In this document: positions 1 through 8,089 of the stretch, in pieces | How positions within the stretch are numbered: the stretch's first letter is position 1 | Layout of the letters: every line of letters begins with the position of its first letter | From: Streptomyces harbinensis | GTDB lineage: Bacteria > Actinomycetota > Actinomycetes > Streptomycetales > Streptomycetaceae | Assembly (NCBI RefSeq): GCF_900116145.1 | Contig: NZ_FPAB01000001.1 | Span: 869,135-933,134, forward strand | DNA: 64,000 nucleotides | Direction: 5' to 3' | Notes under the pieces: generated by a model | Told to the model about the DNA's origin: nothing | What the model saw: the letters and a program-made list of their open reading frames with translations, nothing else | The model's database searches: none | Position numbers and translations under genes: made by a program

Positions 1-261
1 GGGCAGCAACGAGGTGAGGAACGGGGCGAGATGGGGGTGGTCGTGCAGCGCCTGCCAGCCGAGCCCGTCGATGAGGAAGACCGCGACCCGGTCGGCGGGC
101 GGCAGCTCGAACCCGGTGCCGCCGTGCGGGGAGCGCAGCTCCGGGACGGCGGCGGGCAGCAGATCGGCGAGCGACCCGGCTCCGTACGCGGGCGCCGGGG
201 CCGCGCGCGGGTCCAGCGGTACGGGGTCCGGTGCGTGATCGTGAGCCGGGACGCGTGTCAC
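1..261 (-). CDS. Alkaline phosphatase / nucleotide pyrophosphatase family protein (N-terminal part only)
   Basis: This is the first 87 codons of a gene that runs off the left edge of the window. It starts at a GTG that overlaps the stop of the upstream gene in a GTGA junction. The visible protein has the motif VFLIDGLGW near residue 60. That is the N-terminal metal-binding strand of the alkaline-phosphatase-like phosphodiesterase/pyrophosphatase fold, where the Asp helps hold the metal pair. The catalytic Thr/Ser and the remaining ligands lie outside the window, so the substrate cannot be judged. The four-base overlap implies translational coupling with the DUF5998 gene. Confidence 0.75.
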   Translation of the reverse strand, partial: MTRVPAHDHAPDPVPLDPRAAPAPAYGAGSLADLLPAAVPELRSPHGGTGFELPPADRVAVFLIDGLGWQALHDHPHLAPFLTSLLP

Positions 262-845
262 GTGCCGGCCACCGCGGTGGCCTCCGACAGCGCCTGGGCG
301 AACTCCAGGGTCCGGCGGACGGTCTCCGGCCCGTCCCCCGCCTCGCTGATCCGCAGCGAGAGGTCGTCGGCGGTGGTGGAGCCGGTGTAGCCGTGGTCGG
401 CCTCGCAGTTGGGGTCGCCGCAGTTGGCCGGCTCCATGTCGATGCGGGAGACGGCGCCCCAGCCGATGGTGAGGACGACCTCGCGCGGCAGGGTGCCCGG
501 CTTGTAGGACTGCGGGTTGGAGACGACGCGGCTGAGCACCACCGAGGAGATCCGGTCGAGCTTCACGGACTCGGTGGAGGTGGTGGCGTACGGGGCGGGC
601 GCCGTGCTGTCGGCGGACTGCTCGTCGGTGTGGCTGACGATGAACCGGGTGCCGGTGAGCACCAGGACGGTGGCGTGCCGGCGCACCTCGTTGCTGTCGA
701 ACGTCGTTTCCTGGTGCACGAGATAGGACGCCACGGCCTCGCGGCCGACGGCCGCCTCCACCGCATCGGCGACCAGCGCCGGGTAGTAGCCGCTGCGCTC
801 GATCGCCTCCCGCAACCCCTGGGATGTCGTACCGGTCTTCGCCAT
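258..845 (-). CDS. DUF5998 family protein
   Basis: A protein of about 195 residues. I recognise it as the actinobacterial DUF5998 family from the N-terminal AIERSGYYPALVADAVEAAV segment and the sequence YISIV-free core HATVLVLTGTRFIVSHTDE; no biochemical function is known to me. There is no signal peptide and no membrane segment. The start chosen is the ATG preceded by an AGGATGGA ribosome-binding site; an ATG nine bases upstream is the alternative. The downstream phosphatase-like gene overlaps its stop, so the two are probably co-expressed. The conserved GDPNCEADHGYTG stretch contains a single Cys and could bind metal, but that is only a guess. Confidence 0.75.
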   Translation of the reverse strand: MAKTGTTSQGLREAIERSGYYPALVADAVEAAVGREAVASYLVHQETTFDSNEVRRHATVLVLTGTRFIVSHTDEQSADSTAPAPYATTSTESVKLDRISSVVLSRVVSNPQSYKPGTLPREVVLTIGWGAVSRIDMEPANCGDPNCEADHGYTGSTTADDLSLRISEAGDGPETVRRTLEFAQALSEATAVAGT

Positions 846-924
846 GGAGTCCATCCTACGGGGCGCCACCGACACCCATGGGCCCCTTGCCCGGGTACGT
901 GCCGTCCGCCCGCCGGTGCGGGTG

Positions 925-3645
925 TCAGTAGGCGGGCAGCCGGCGCGGACCGAGGTCGGGGCTCGGCGGGGGCGGTGCCAGCGTCACCGAGGCGGCCAGC
1001 ACGCTCAGCCCGCGCGGGGCGACGACGACCGGTTCCAGATGGACGGCGGCGATCTCCGCGTGGTCCTCCAGCAGCCGGCCGAGCCGCAGCAGGAGTTGCT
1101 CCAGAGCTGCGGTGTCCACCGGGCGGGCGCCGCGCCAGCCGAACAGCATGGGAGCGGCCCGGATGGAGCGCACCAGGGCGGCGGCGTCGCGGTCGGTGAC
1201 CGGCAGCAGCCGGTGGGCGATGTCGCCCAGCAGTTCGGAGGCGGGGCCGGCCAGGCCGAAGGAGAGGACCGCGCCGACGGAGGCGTCGGCGACGGCGCGC
1301 ACCACGGTGTCCACGCCGCGCGGTGCCATGGCCTGGACGACCGGGCGCGGGGCGCCGAGCCAGCCGAGTTCGGCCGCCAGTTCGGCGTGGGCGCGGCGCA
1401 GTTCGCCCTCGGTGGCCAGGCCGAGACGGATGCCGTCGAGGTCGGCGCGGTGCCGCAGCCCGGGGGCGGTGGTCTTCAGGGCGACCGGATAGCCGAGCCG
1501 GCGGGCGGCGCGGGCGGCGGCGTCCGGGTCGGGGGCGGGGAGGGCGGGCAGGACGGTGATGCCGTAGGCGGCGAGCAGCCGGTGGGCGCGGTCGGGGGCC
1601 AGCGGGTGCCGGCCGGCCGCCTCGGCGGGGCCCGCGGCGGTGATGATCCGGTGGGCGGCGGCCTCGTCGATGTCGTCGAAGGCGGGGAGCGTCCCGGGGT
1701 CGGCGGCGTCGGCGCGCCAGCGGGCGTGCCGTACGGCGTGGGCGAGGGCGCGGACGGCGCGCTCGGCGGAGGGGTAGCCGGGGATGCCCCGGGCGCTGAG
1801 GGCGGTGGCCAGCCCGTCGATGGCGAGATGGGCGGCCACCACGGGTATCTTCCGCTCCGGCGCGGCGTCGATCGCGGTGCGCAGGGCGGCGGCGAGGGCG
1901 TCGGCGGTGAGGCCGGGGGCTCCGGTGGGGACGGCGGTGACGACCACCGCGTCGGTGTCCGGGTCGGCGAGGGCGGCGCCGAGGGCCTGCCGGTACTCGG
2001 CCGGGCCGGCGCCGGGGGGCAGGGCGGCGCCGGTGAGCGGGGTGAGGTCCTGGGCGCGGCACGCGTCGTGGGCGATCAGGCCGAGCGCCTCGGCGTTGCC
2101 GAGCACGGCGACGCGTCCGCCGGTGGGCAGGGGCTGGCCGGCGAGCAGGACGCCGGTGTCGACGAGTTCGGTGACGGTCCCGGCTTCGATCACCCCGGCC
2201 TGCCGGATGAGCGCGGCGGCGGTGTCCTCGGGGGTATGGGTGGCGGGGACCAGGTGCCCGGACGGCAGCGCGCCGCCGCTGTGCCGGCCGCCGCGCACCA
2301 CGACCACGGGTTTGCCGGCGGCGGCCGTGCGGCGGGCGAGCCGGGTGAACTTGCGCGGGTTGCCCAGCGACTCCAGGTACATCAGCACCACGTCGGTGGC
2401 CGGGTCCTCGTCCCAGAACTGGAGGGCGTCGTTGCCGGAGACGTCCGCGCGGTTCCCGGCCGAGATGAAGGTGGACAGTCCGGCGCCGGAGCCCTCCAGC
2501 TCGTCCAGGACGGCGATGGCGATGGCGGCGGACTGGGTGAAGATCCCGACCCGGCCGGGCGGCGGCAGGTACGGGGCGGGGCTGGCGTTGAGCCGGATGT
2601 CCTCGGCGGTGTTCAGGACGCCGAACGCTCCGGGGCCGATCAGCCGCATCCCGTAGGAGCGGGCGCGGCGCACCAGGGCGCGCTGGGCCTCCTCGGTGTG
2701 GCCGGCCGAGAGGACCACGAGTCCCTGCACGCCGTGCTCGCCGCAGTCGGTGAGCACCCGGTCGACCTGCTCGGCGGGGACGGCGAGCACGGCGAGGTCG
2801 ACCGGCCCGGGTATGCCGCGCAGCGAGCGGTGCGCGGGTACCCCGGCCAGCTCGGTGGTGCCCTCGGGCAGCGCGTGGTTGACGGCGTACAGCGGTCCGG
2901 TGAAGCCGCCGGCCCGCAGCCGGCCCAGGACCTCGCGGCCCGCGCCGCCGGGCCCGCGGCCGGCGCCGACGACGGCGACCGAGCGCGGGGCGAGCAGCCG
3001 CTGGACGGAGCGGGCCTCGGCGCGCTGCTCGCGGGCGCGCATGACGGCGAGCGAGGCGGCGGTGGGTTCGAGGTCGAGGGTCAGGTGCACGGTTCCGTCG
3101 GCGAAGCTGCGCCGCTGGGAGTAGCCGGCGTCGGTGAACACCTTGATCATCTTGCGGTTGGCGGGCAGCACCTCGGCCTCGAACCGGCGGATGCCGCGCT
3201 CGCGGGCGACGGCGGCGATGTGCTCCAGCAGGGCGGAGGCCAGCCCGCGGCCCTGGTGGGCGTCCTCGACGAGGAAGGCGACCTCGGCGCGGTCGGCCCT
3301 CGGCGCGCCCCCGCCGCCGGGCCCGGGGCGGGCGGCGGGCCGGCCGTGCTCGTCGACGCGGTCGTAGCGGACGGTGGCCAGGAAGTCGTCGCCGACGGTG
3401 GCGGCGAGGCCGACCCGGTCGTCGTAGTCGTGGTGGGTGAAGCGGTGCACGTCCTTGTCGGACAGCCGGGGGTGGGGGGCGAAGAAGCGGTAGTACTTCG
3501 CCTCGTCCGAGACCCGTTCGTAGAAGCGGACCAGCCGCCCGGCGTCGTCGGGGGTGATCGGCCTGATCCGTGCCGTGCCGCCGTCCCGCAGCACCACGTC
3601 GGCCTCCCAGTGGGCGGGATAGACAGGCTGTTCGGGTGTCGGCAT
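925..3645 (-). CDS. Bifunctional GNAT N-acetyltransferase / ADP-forming acyl-CoA synthetase-like protein (Pat-type)
   Basis: A 906-residue fusion. Residues 1-170 are a GNAT acetyltransferase (RIRPITPDDAGRLVRFYERV, then the acetyl-CoA loop DAHQGRGLASALLEHI). A Rossmann CoA-binding domain follows (SVAVVGAGRGPGGAG, about 205-330), then a succinyl-CoA-ligase-like part and a C-terminal ATP-grasp-like part (about 690-900). The same modules, with GNAT at the other end, make up the E. coli Pka/YfiQ lysine acetyltransferase. Streptomyces Pat proteins carry GNAT first, as here. The likely role is acetylation of metabolic enzymes such as acyl-CoA synthetases. The start is the ATG of MPTPEQP, where the GNAT domain begins; longer in-frame upstream sequence has no domain. 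It is divergent from ptsH. Confidence 0.88.
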   Translation of the reverse strand: MPTPEQPVYPAHWEADVVLRDGGTARIRPITPDDAGRLVRFYERVSDEAKYYRFFAPHPRLSDKDVHRFTHHDYDDRVGLAATVGDDFLATVRYDRVDEHGRPAARPGPGGGGAPRADRAEVAFLVEDAHQGRGLASALLEHIAAVARERGIRRFEAEVLPANRKMIKVFTDAGYSQRRSFADGTVHLTLDLEPTAASLAVMRAREQRAEARSVQRLLAPRSVAVVGAGRGPGGAGREVLGRLRAGGFTGPLYAVNHALPEGTTELAGVPAHRSLRGIPGPVDLAVLAVPAEQVDRVLTDCGEHGVQGLVVLSAGHTEEAQRALVRRARSYGMRLIGPGAFGVLNTAEDIRLNASPAPYLPPPGRVGIFTQSAAIAIAVLDELEGSGAGLSTFISAGNRADVSGNDALQFWDEDPATDVVLMYLESLGNPRKFTRLARRTAAAGKPVVVVRGGRHSGGALPSGHLVPATHTPEDTAAALIRQAGVIEAGTVTELVDTGVLLAGQPLPTGGRVAVLGNAEALGLIAHDACRAQDLTPLTGAALPPGAGPAEYRQALGAALADPDTDAVVVTAVPTGAPGLTADALAAALRTAIDAAPERKIPVVAAHLAIDGLATALSARGIPGYPSAERAVRALAHAVRHARWRADAADPGTLPAFDDIDEAAAHRIITAAGPAEAAGRHPLAPDRAHRLLAAYGITVLPALPAPDPDAAARAARRLGYPVALKTTAPGLRHRADLDGIRLGLATEGELRRAHAELAAELGWLGAPRPVVQAMAPRGVDTVVRAVADASVGAVLSFGLAGPASELLGDIAHRLLPVTDRDAAALVRSIRAAPMLFGWRGARPVDTAALEQLLLRLGRLLEDHAEIAAVHLEPVVVAPRGLSVLAASVTLAPPPPSPDLGPRRLPAY

Positions 3646-3756
3646 GGCTTCAGCGTACGGTTGAGGGCAGCCGTACGGGATGCCGAACGTCTCCGTGCGT
3701 GCTGGAACCACGCATGACAGGCCTTGCGGGGCCGTCCGAGTTTGAAGGGCAACACC
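3646..3756. promoter_or_regulatory. Divergent promoter region between the Pat-type gene and ptsH
   Basis: About 110 bases separate the two divergent start codons, so both promoters must lie here or inside the coding ends. The ribosome-binding site of ptsH (GAAGGG) lies 7 to 8 bases before its ATG. I could not pick convincing -10/-35 pairs by eye. Confidence 0.4.
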
Positions 3757-4038
3757 ATGGCTGAGCGCCGCGTCACCATCGGCTGGGCGGAAGGGCTGCA
3801 CGCCCGGCCCGCCTCGATCTTCGTCCGCGCCACCACGGCCGCCGGCGTCCCGGTCACCATCGCCAAGAAGGACGGCGCCCCGGTGAACGCCGCTTCCATG
3901 CTGGCGGTCCTGTCCCTGGGGGCGGAGGGCGGCGAGGAGGTCGTCCTGGCGTCCGAGGCGGCCGAGGCCGAGGCGGTGCTCGACCGGCTGGCGAAGCTGG
4001 TCGCCGAGGGCCTCGAGGAGCTTCCGGAAACCGTCTGA
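3757..4038 (+). CDS. ptsH: HPr phosphocarrier protein of the PTS
   Basis: A 93-residue HPr, the usual length. It passes phosphate from enzyme I to the EIIA domains of sugar permeases. The active-site loop GLHARPAS places the phosphorylatable histidine at residue 15. The second helix, VNAASMLAVLSLG, has Ser47 at about the position of the regulatory Ser46 of Firmicutes HPr. The start is the ATG preceded by GAAGGG; an upstream in-frame ATG at 3724 would add 11 residues outside the family pattern. The gene stands alone, with no ptsI or crr beside it, as is usual in Streptomyces, and is followed by a strong terminator. Confidence 0.95.
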   Translation: MAERRVTIGWAEGLHARPASIFVRATTAAGVPVTIAKKDGAPVNAASMLAVLSLGAEGGEEVVLASEAAEAEAVLDRLAKLVAEGLEELPETV

Positions 4039-4055
4039 AGGGTACGCCTTCTTTT

Positions 4056-4104
4056 CGGCGGAGTGGTTTTCGCACGGGATGCGACACCACTCCGCCGTCT
4101 TTTT
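4056..4104 (+). terminator. Rho-independent terminator of ptsH
   Basis: A perfect 12-base-pair stem (CGGCGGAGTGGT at 4056-4067 with ACCACTCCGCCG at 4086-4097) is followed by CTTTTTG. The T-run on the plus strand makes this a clear intrinsic terminator for ptsH. Confidence 0.85.
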
Positions 4105-4197
4105 GTGCCGGCGCCGTGAAATCGGGCAGCAAGAAATGCGCCCGGGAATGTTTCCGGAGAATTCCCAGCCGCTCGTCACAGGTGTATACGACCGGCG

Positions 4198-4875
4198 TTA
4201 AATCTGGGCGCGCCCCGTGTTTACGGCAGGTTTCCAGGGCTGCGCGGGGGTGGTGCGCGGCAGCTTGCGGGCCGGGGCCGCGCGCTCCAGCTGGGCGGTG
4301 GTCAGGACCCGGGCGCGTTCCGCGTCGCCCCGGGCGATGGCGTCCACCAGCGCGCCGCGCTCCTGCCAGGAGGCCACCGCGCGGCCGACGGGCTCGGCCG
4401 CGTACAGCCAGGTGATCTTGCGGCGCAGCTGGATGAGCAGCGTGGTGAGCGCGGGGCTCCCGGTGGCCTGGGCGACGGTCTCGTGAAACCAGTCGCCCAG
4501 CGACCGCAGGTCGCCCTCCTGCCCCTGACCTGCGCGCTGCCGCCCCAGTCTGACCAGGCCGCGCAGCACTTTCAGATGCGCCTCGGTACGCCGCTGGGCG
4601 GCCCGGGCCGCGCCCAGCGGCTCCAGCAGCGCCTGGATGTCCAGCAGATCGGCGGCCTCCCGCTCCCCCGGCTGGGCCACACAGGCCCCGGCGTGCCGCT
4701 TGGAGACCACGAACCCCTCGGACTCCAGGGTGCGCAGCGCCTCGCGCACCGGCACCCGGGAGACCCCGTAGCGCTGGGCCAGCTGTTCCTCGGCGAGCCG
4801 GGAGCCCAGCGGCAGCACACCGTTGACAATGTCGTCACGAATCGCCGTGCATACCGTGTGCGCGGAGATACGCAT
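4198..4875 (-). CDS. GntR-family transcriptional regulator (FCD domain)
   Basis: About 225 residues. The N-terminal winged helix (TAIRDDIVNGVLPLGSRL, then AQRYGVSRVPVREALRTLES) is the GntR signature. The alpha-helical remainder (LLDIQALLEPLGAARAAQRR, then GDWFHETVAQATGSPALTTL) is an FCD-type effector domain, so it is FadR-subfamily. The start chosen is the ATG of MRISAH, preceded by GGGGG at a good distance; an ATG 12 bases upstream is possible. Its effector is unknown. Its closest neighbours are ptsH (convergent, behind a terminator) and the M16 peptidase genes, and nothing ties its target to either. Confidence 0.88.
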   Translation of the reverse strand: MRISAHTVCTAIRDDIVNGVLPLGSRLAEEQLAQRYGVSRVPVREALRTLESEGFVVSKRHAGACVAQPGEREAADLLDIQALLEPLGAARAAQRRTEAHLKVLRGLVRLGRQRAGQGQEGDLRSLGDWFHETVAQATGSPALTTLLIQLRRKITWLYAAEPVGRAVASWQERGALVDAIARGDAERARVLTTAQLERAAPARKLPRTTPAQPWKPAVNTGRAQI

Positions 4876-5078
4876 CAAAACCCCCATTGCCATGTCCGGG
4901 GAAGCCTTCTGCGTTTCCACCGGTGCTGATCGCACTGTATGGCAAGGGCGCCGGAATGCCGATAGGGCCCCCGGGAAAGGGGCTGGATTTCGGCCGTGGC
5001 GTGAATTCAGGACACGGCACCGCCCCGGCGCCGCGAGGGTCGCCGGGGCGGTGGTGGCACATGCGGGCGCGGGCCGGA

Positions 5079-6527
5079 TCAGACCTCGTCCGCCGCGGCG
5101 CCCTCCGTCTCGCCGGCGCCGTCGCCGTCGCCGTCGCCGTCGCTGAGCACCGTGACCTCACCGATCCCCAGCTCCCGCACCGGGCCCTCGATCTGCTCCC
5201 GGTCCCCGACCAGGACGGTGACCAGCCGGTTCGCCGGGAAGGCGTTCACGGCGGCGGCCGAGGCCTCCACCGTGCCGGTTTCGGCCAGCCGCTGGTAGAG
5301 CTGCGCCTGGAAGTCGTCCGGCAGCTCCTGCTCCACCTGGTCGGCGAGCGTGTTGGCCACCGCCGCCGCCGTCTCGTACCGCAGCGGCGCCACCCCCACC
5401 AGGTTCTGCACGGCGAGGTCGCGCTCCTCGTCGGTCAGCCCTTCCTCGGCCAGCGTGCGCAGCACCTGCCACAGGTCGGCCAGCGCCGGGCCGGTGACGT
5501 CGCTGGCCACCGAGCCGTGGATGGCGAGCAGCGACAGGCCCGTGCCGTCGGCGGCGGAGTACAGCACCTGGGCGGTGGCGCGCACCCCGTAGGTGTAGCC
5601 CTTCTCCTCGCGCAGCACCCGGTCGAGCCGGGAGGTGAGGGTGCCGCCCAGGCAGTACGTGCCGAGCTGCTGCGCCGGCCACACCCGGTCGTGCCGGTCG
5701 GTGCCGACCCGGCCGAGCAGCAGCTGGGTCTGCACCGAACCGGGCCGGTCCACGATGACGACCCGGCCGGTGTCGTCGGCGGTGACCGGCGGGATGGTGA
5801 ACGGCACGGCGGGCTCCGCCTGCCACACGCCGAGGGTGTCGGCGAGCGCCGCGTCCAGGTCGACGCCGGTGAGGTCGCCGACCACGACGGCGGTGGTGGA
5901 GGAGGGCCGCACATGGGCGTCGTAGAAGGCGCGCACCGCCTTGGCGTCGATGCGCCGTACGCTCTCCGCCGTGCCCTGCCGGGGCCGCGACATGCGGTGG
6001 TCGGCCGGGAACAGCGCGGCGGACAGCGCCATGGCGGCCCGCCGGGCGGGGTTGGCCAGCTCGTGCGGGATCTCGTCCAGCCGGTTGTGCACCAGGCGGT
6101 CGATCTCGTGTTCGGGGAAGGCGGGCGCGCGCAGCGCGTCGGCGAGCAGCCCCAGGGCCTTGACCAGGCGGGAGGCGGGCACCTCCAGGGAGACCCGGAT
6201 GCCGGGGTGGTCGGCGTACGCGTCCAGGGTGGCGCCGCAGCGCTCCAGCTCGGCGGCGAACTCCTCGGCGTCCAGCTTGTCGGTGCCCTCGGACAGGGCG
6301 CGGGCCATGATGGTGGCGATGCCCTCCTGCCCGGCGGGCTCGGCGGTCAGCGGGGCGAGGAGGTTGACCTCGACCGCGATGACCTGCTGGCCGGGGCGGT
6401 GACTGCGCAGCACCGTCAGGCCGTTGGCCAGGGTGGACCGCTCGGGGGCGGGGAAGGCCCAGGGCTTGGGCTCGCCGCCGGCCGGTCGCGGGTGCAGGTC
6501 CATGGTGGGGGAGATCGCGTCGGTCAC
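5079..6527 (-). CDS. M16 family peptidase-like subunit lacking the zinc site
   Basis: A 482-residue protein with the M16 repeat fold (STLANGLTVLRSHRPGQQ, then EGIATIMARALSEGTDKL, and the C-terminal GRVGTDRHDRVWPAQQLGTY). No HxxEH motif is present where the catalytic helix should be. In M16B peptidases such a subunit pairs with an HxxEH-bearing partner, which is the neighbouring gene here. The start is a GTG overlapping the stop of that partner in a GTGA junction, so translation is coupled. The C-terminus ends in an acidic DGDGDGDG tail. Expected role: the non-catalytic half of a heterodimeric processing peptidase. Confidence 0.88.
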   Translation of the reverse strand: MTDAISPTMDLHPRPAGGEPKPWAFPAPERSTLANGLTVLRSHRPGQQVIAVEVNLLAPLTAEPAGQEGIATIMARALSEGTDKLDAEEFAAELERCGATLDAYADHPGIRVSLEVPASRLVKALGLLADALRAPAFPEHEIDRLVHNRLDEIPHELANPARRAAMALSAALFPADHRMSRPRQGTAESVRRIDAKAVRAFYDAHVRPSSTTAVVVGDLTGVDLDAALADTLGVWQAEPAVPFTIPPVTADDTGRVVIVDRPGSVQTQLLLGRVGTDRHDRVWPAQQLGTYCLGGTLTSRLDRVLREEKGYTYGVRATAQVLYSAADGTGLSLLAIHGSVASDVTGPALADLWQVLRTLAEEGLTDEERDLAVQNLVGVAPLRYETAAAVANTLADQVEQELPDDFQAQLYQRLAETGTVEASAAAVNAFPANRLVTVLVGDREQIEGPVRELGIGEVTVLSDGDGDGDGAGETEGAAADEV

Positions 6528-7873
6528 CGCTGGGCCCCTTCGCTGTCGTCGTGGTCCGCCTCGGCGGCGGCGGTCGTCGGCTCGTACACCAGGACGCCCC
6601 GGTTGTCGCGGCGCAGCCAGGCGGCGGCCACCTCGCGCACCTCCTCGGGGGTGATCTCCAGGATCCGCCGCACGGCGGTGAGCGCCAGTTGCGGGTCGCC
6701 GAACAGCACGGCGTACTTGCACAGTTCGTCGGCCCGGCCGCCGACGGTGGCCAGCCGGTCCAGCCATTCGCGCTCCAGCTGGGCCTGGGCGCGCTCCATC
6801 TCCTCGGGCGTGGGGCCCTCCTGGGCGAAGCGGGTCAGCTCCTCCTCGACGGCCGCCTCGATCTCGGGGATGCGCGCCTCGCCGGAGGTCTTGACGTCGA
6901 GCCAGCCGAGCGAGGGGGCGCCGGCCAGCCGCATCATGCCGAAGCTGGCGGCGACGGCGGTGCGGTCACGGCGTACCAGGCGGTTGTGCAGCCGGGAGGA
7001 CTCGCCGCCGCCGAGCGCGGTGAGCGCCAGGTCGGCGGCGTCGGCGGCCCGGGTGCCGTCCTGCGGCAGCCGGTAGGCGGCCATCAGCGCGCGGGAGGGC
7101 ACGTCCTCGTGCAGGGTCTCGCGCAGTTCGGTGCCGATGATGCCGTCCAGGGCGCCGTCGCGCGGCGGCTGCTTGCCGTCGTGCGGCGGGATGGAGCCGA
7201 AGTACTTCTCGATCCACGCCAGGGTCTGCGCGGAGTCGATGTCGCCGACCACCGCGAGCACCGCGTTGCCCGGCGCGTAGTAGGTGCGGAAGAACTCCCG
7301 CGCGTCCTCCAGGGAGGCGGCGTCCAGGTCGGCCATCGAGCCGATGGGCGTGTGGTGGTAGGGGTGGCCCTCGGGGTAGATCTTGGCGACCAGCCGCTCG
7401 AACGCCGTGCCGTAGGGCACGTTGTCGTACCGCTGGCGGCGTTCGTTCTTGACGACGTCGCGCTGGTTCTCCATGGACTCCTCGTCCAGCGCGGTGAGGA
7501 GGGTGCCCATCCGGTCGGCCTCCAGCCACAGGGCCAGTTCGACCTGGTGGGCGGGCATGGTCTCGAAGTAGTTGGTGCGTTCGAAGCTGGTGGTGCCGTT
7601 GAGCGAGCCCCCGGCGCCCTGGACCAGCTCGAAGTGGCCGTTGCCCTTGACCTGTGCCGAGCCCTGGAACATCAGGTGCTCGAAGAGGTGGGCCAGTCCG
7701 GTACGGCCGGGGACCTCGTGGCGCGAGCCGACGTCGTACCAGAGGCAGACCGCGGCGACCGGGGTGAGCCGGTCCTCGGAGAGCACCACCCTGAGCCCGT
7801 TGGCCAGCTTGTGCTCGGTCGCTGTCAGCCCGCCTGTGCGCTCCTGCGGGGTGGCCGTGTGGGCCATGGGCAT
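6524..7873 (-). CDS. M16 family zinc metallopeptidase (catalytic subunit)
   Basis: A 449-residue insulinase/mitochondrial-processing-peptidase-like protein. The zinc motif HLFEH spans residues 62-66, with the third ligand expected in VVKNERRQ about 75 residues later. The R/Y region (PRDGALDGIIG onward) is also intact. There is no signal peptide, so it is probably cytoplasmic and degrades or processes peptides. The start is the ATG preceded by AAGGGA; a second ATG two codons downstream is equally in frame, and an ATG at 7903 is less likely. It is the promoter-proximal gene of a two-gene operon, divergent from parC. Confidence 0.92.
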   Translation of the reverse strand: MPMAHTATPQERTGGLTATEHKLANGLRVVLSEDRLTPVAAVCLWYDVGSRHEVPGRTGLAHLFEHLMFQGSAQVKGNGHFELVQGAGGSLNGTTSFERTNYFETMPAHQVELALWLEADRMGTLLTALDEESMENQRDVVKNERRQRYDNVPYGTAFERLVAKIYPEGHPYHHTPIGSMADLDAASLEDAREFFRTYYAPGNAVLAVVGDIDSAQTLAWIEKYFGSIPPHDGKQPPRDGALDGIIGTELRETLHEDVPSRALMAAYRLPQDGTRAADAADLALTALGGGESSRLHNRLVRRDRTAVAASFGMMRLAGAPSLGWLDVKTSGEARIPEIEAAVEEELTRFAQEGPTPEEMERAQAQLEREWLDRLATVGGRADELCKYAVLFGDPQLALTAVRRILEITPEEVREVAAAWLRRDNRGVLVYEPTTAAAEADHDDSEGAQR

Positions 7874-8089
7874 GAGGTCCCTTCGCTGTCGAGGTCGAGA
7901 CATGTGTCACCTTATGCAAGGTAGGCCGCAAGGTGTGAAGTTCCCGTACGGTACGGGACCGCGGCCGGGTCGGATTCGGGCTGTCGGTGGGTCGGGCCAC
8001 AATGGTCCGCAGCACCGGGCCTGTTCACGGCCCGTTTGGTCGCTGGTTCGTATGTTCTGTTCAGTTCACAACTAAGGAGCCCGCGCGCG
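7874..8089. promoter_or_regulatory. Divergent control region M16 operon / parC with a 17-bp palindrome
   Basis: The gap between two divergent starts contains a perfect 8-1-8 inverted repeat at 7942-7958 (TCCCGTACGGTACGGGA) and a weaker ACCTT-ATGC-AAGGT repeat at 7909-7922. The larger palindrome lies about 70 bases upstream of the M16 start, a plausible operator position. The parC ribosome-binding site AAGGAG lies just before 8090. I do not recognise a regulator for either repeat. Confidence 0.4.

Noticed and set aside
844..3717. A 957-codon open frame on the plus strand
   Set aside because: Antisense to the Pat-type gene; low-complexity Gly/Val/Asp-rich product and no ribosome-binding site.
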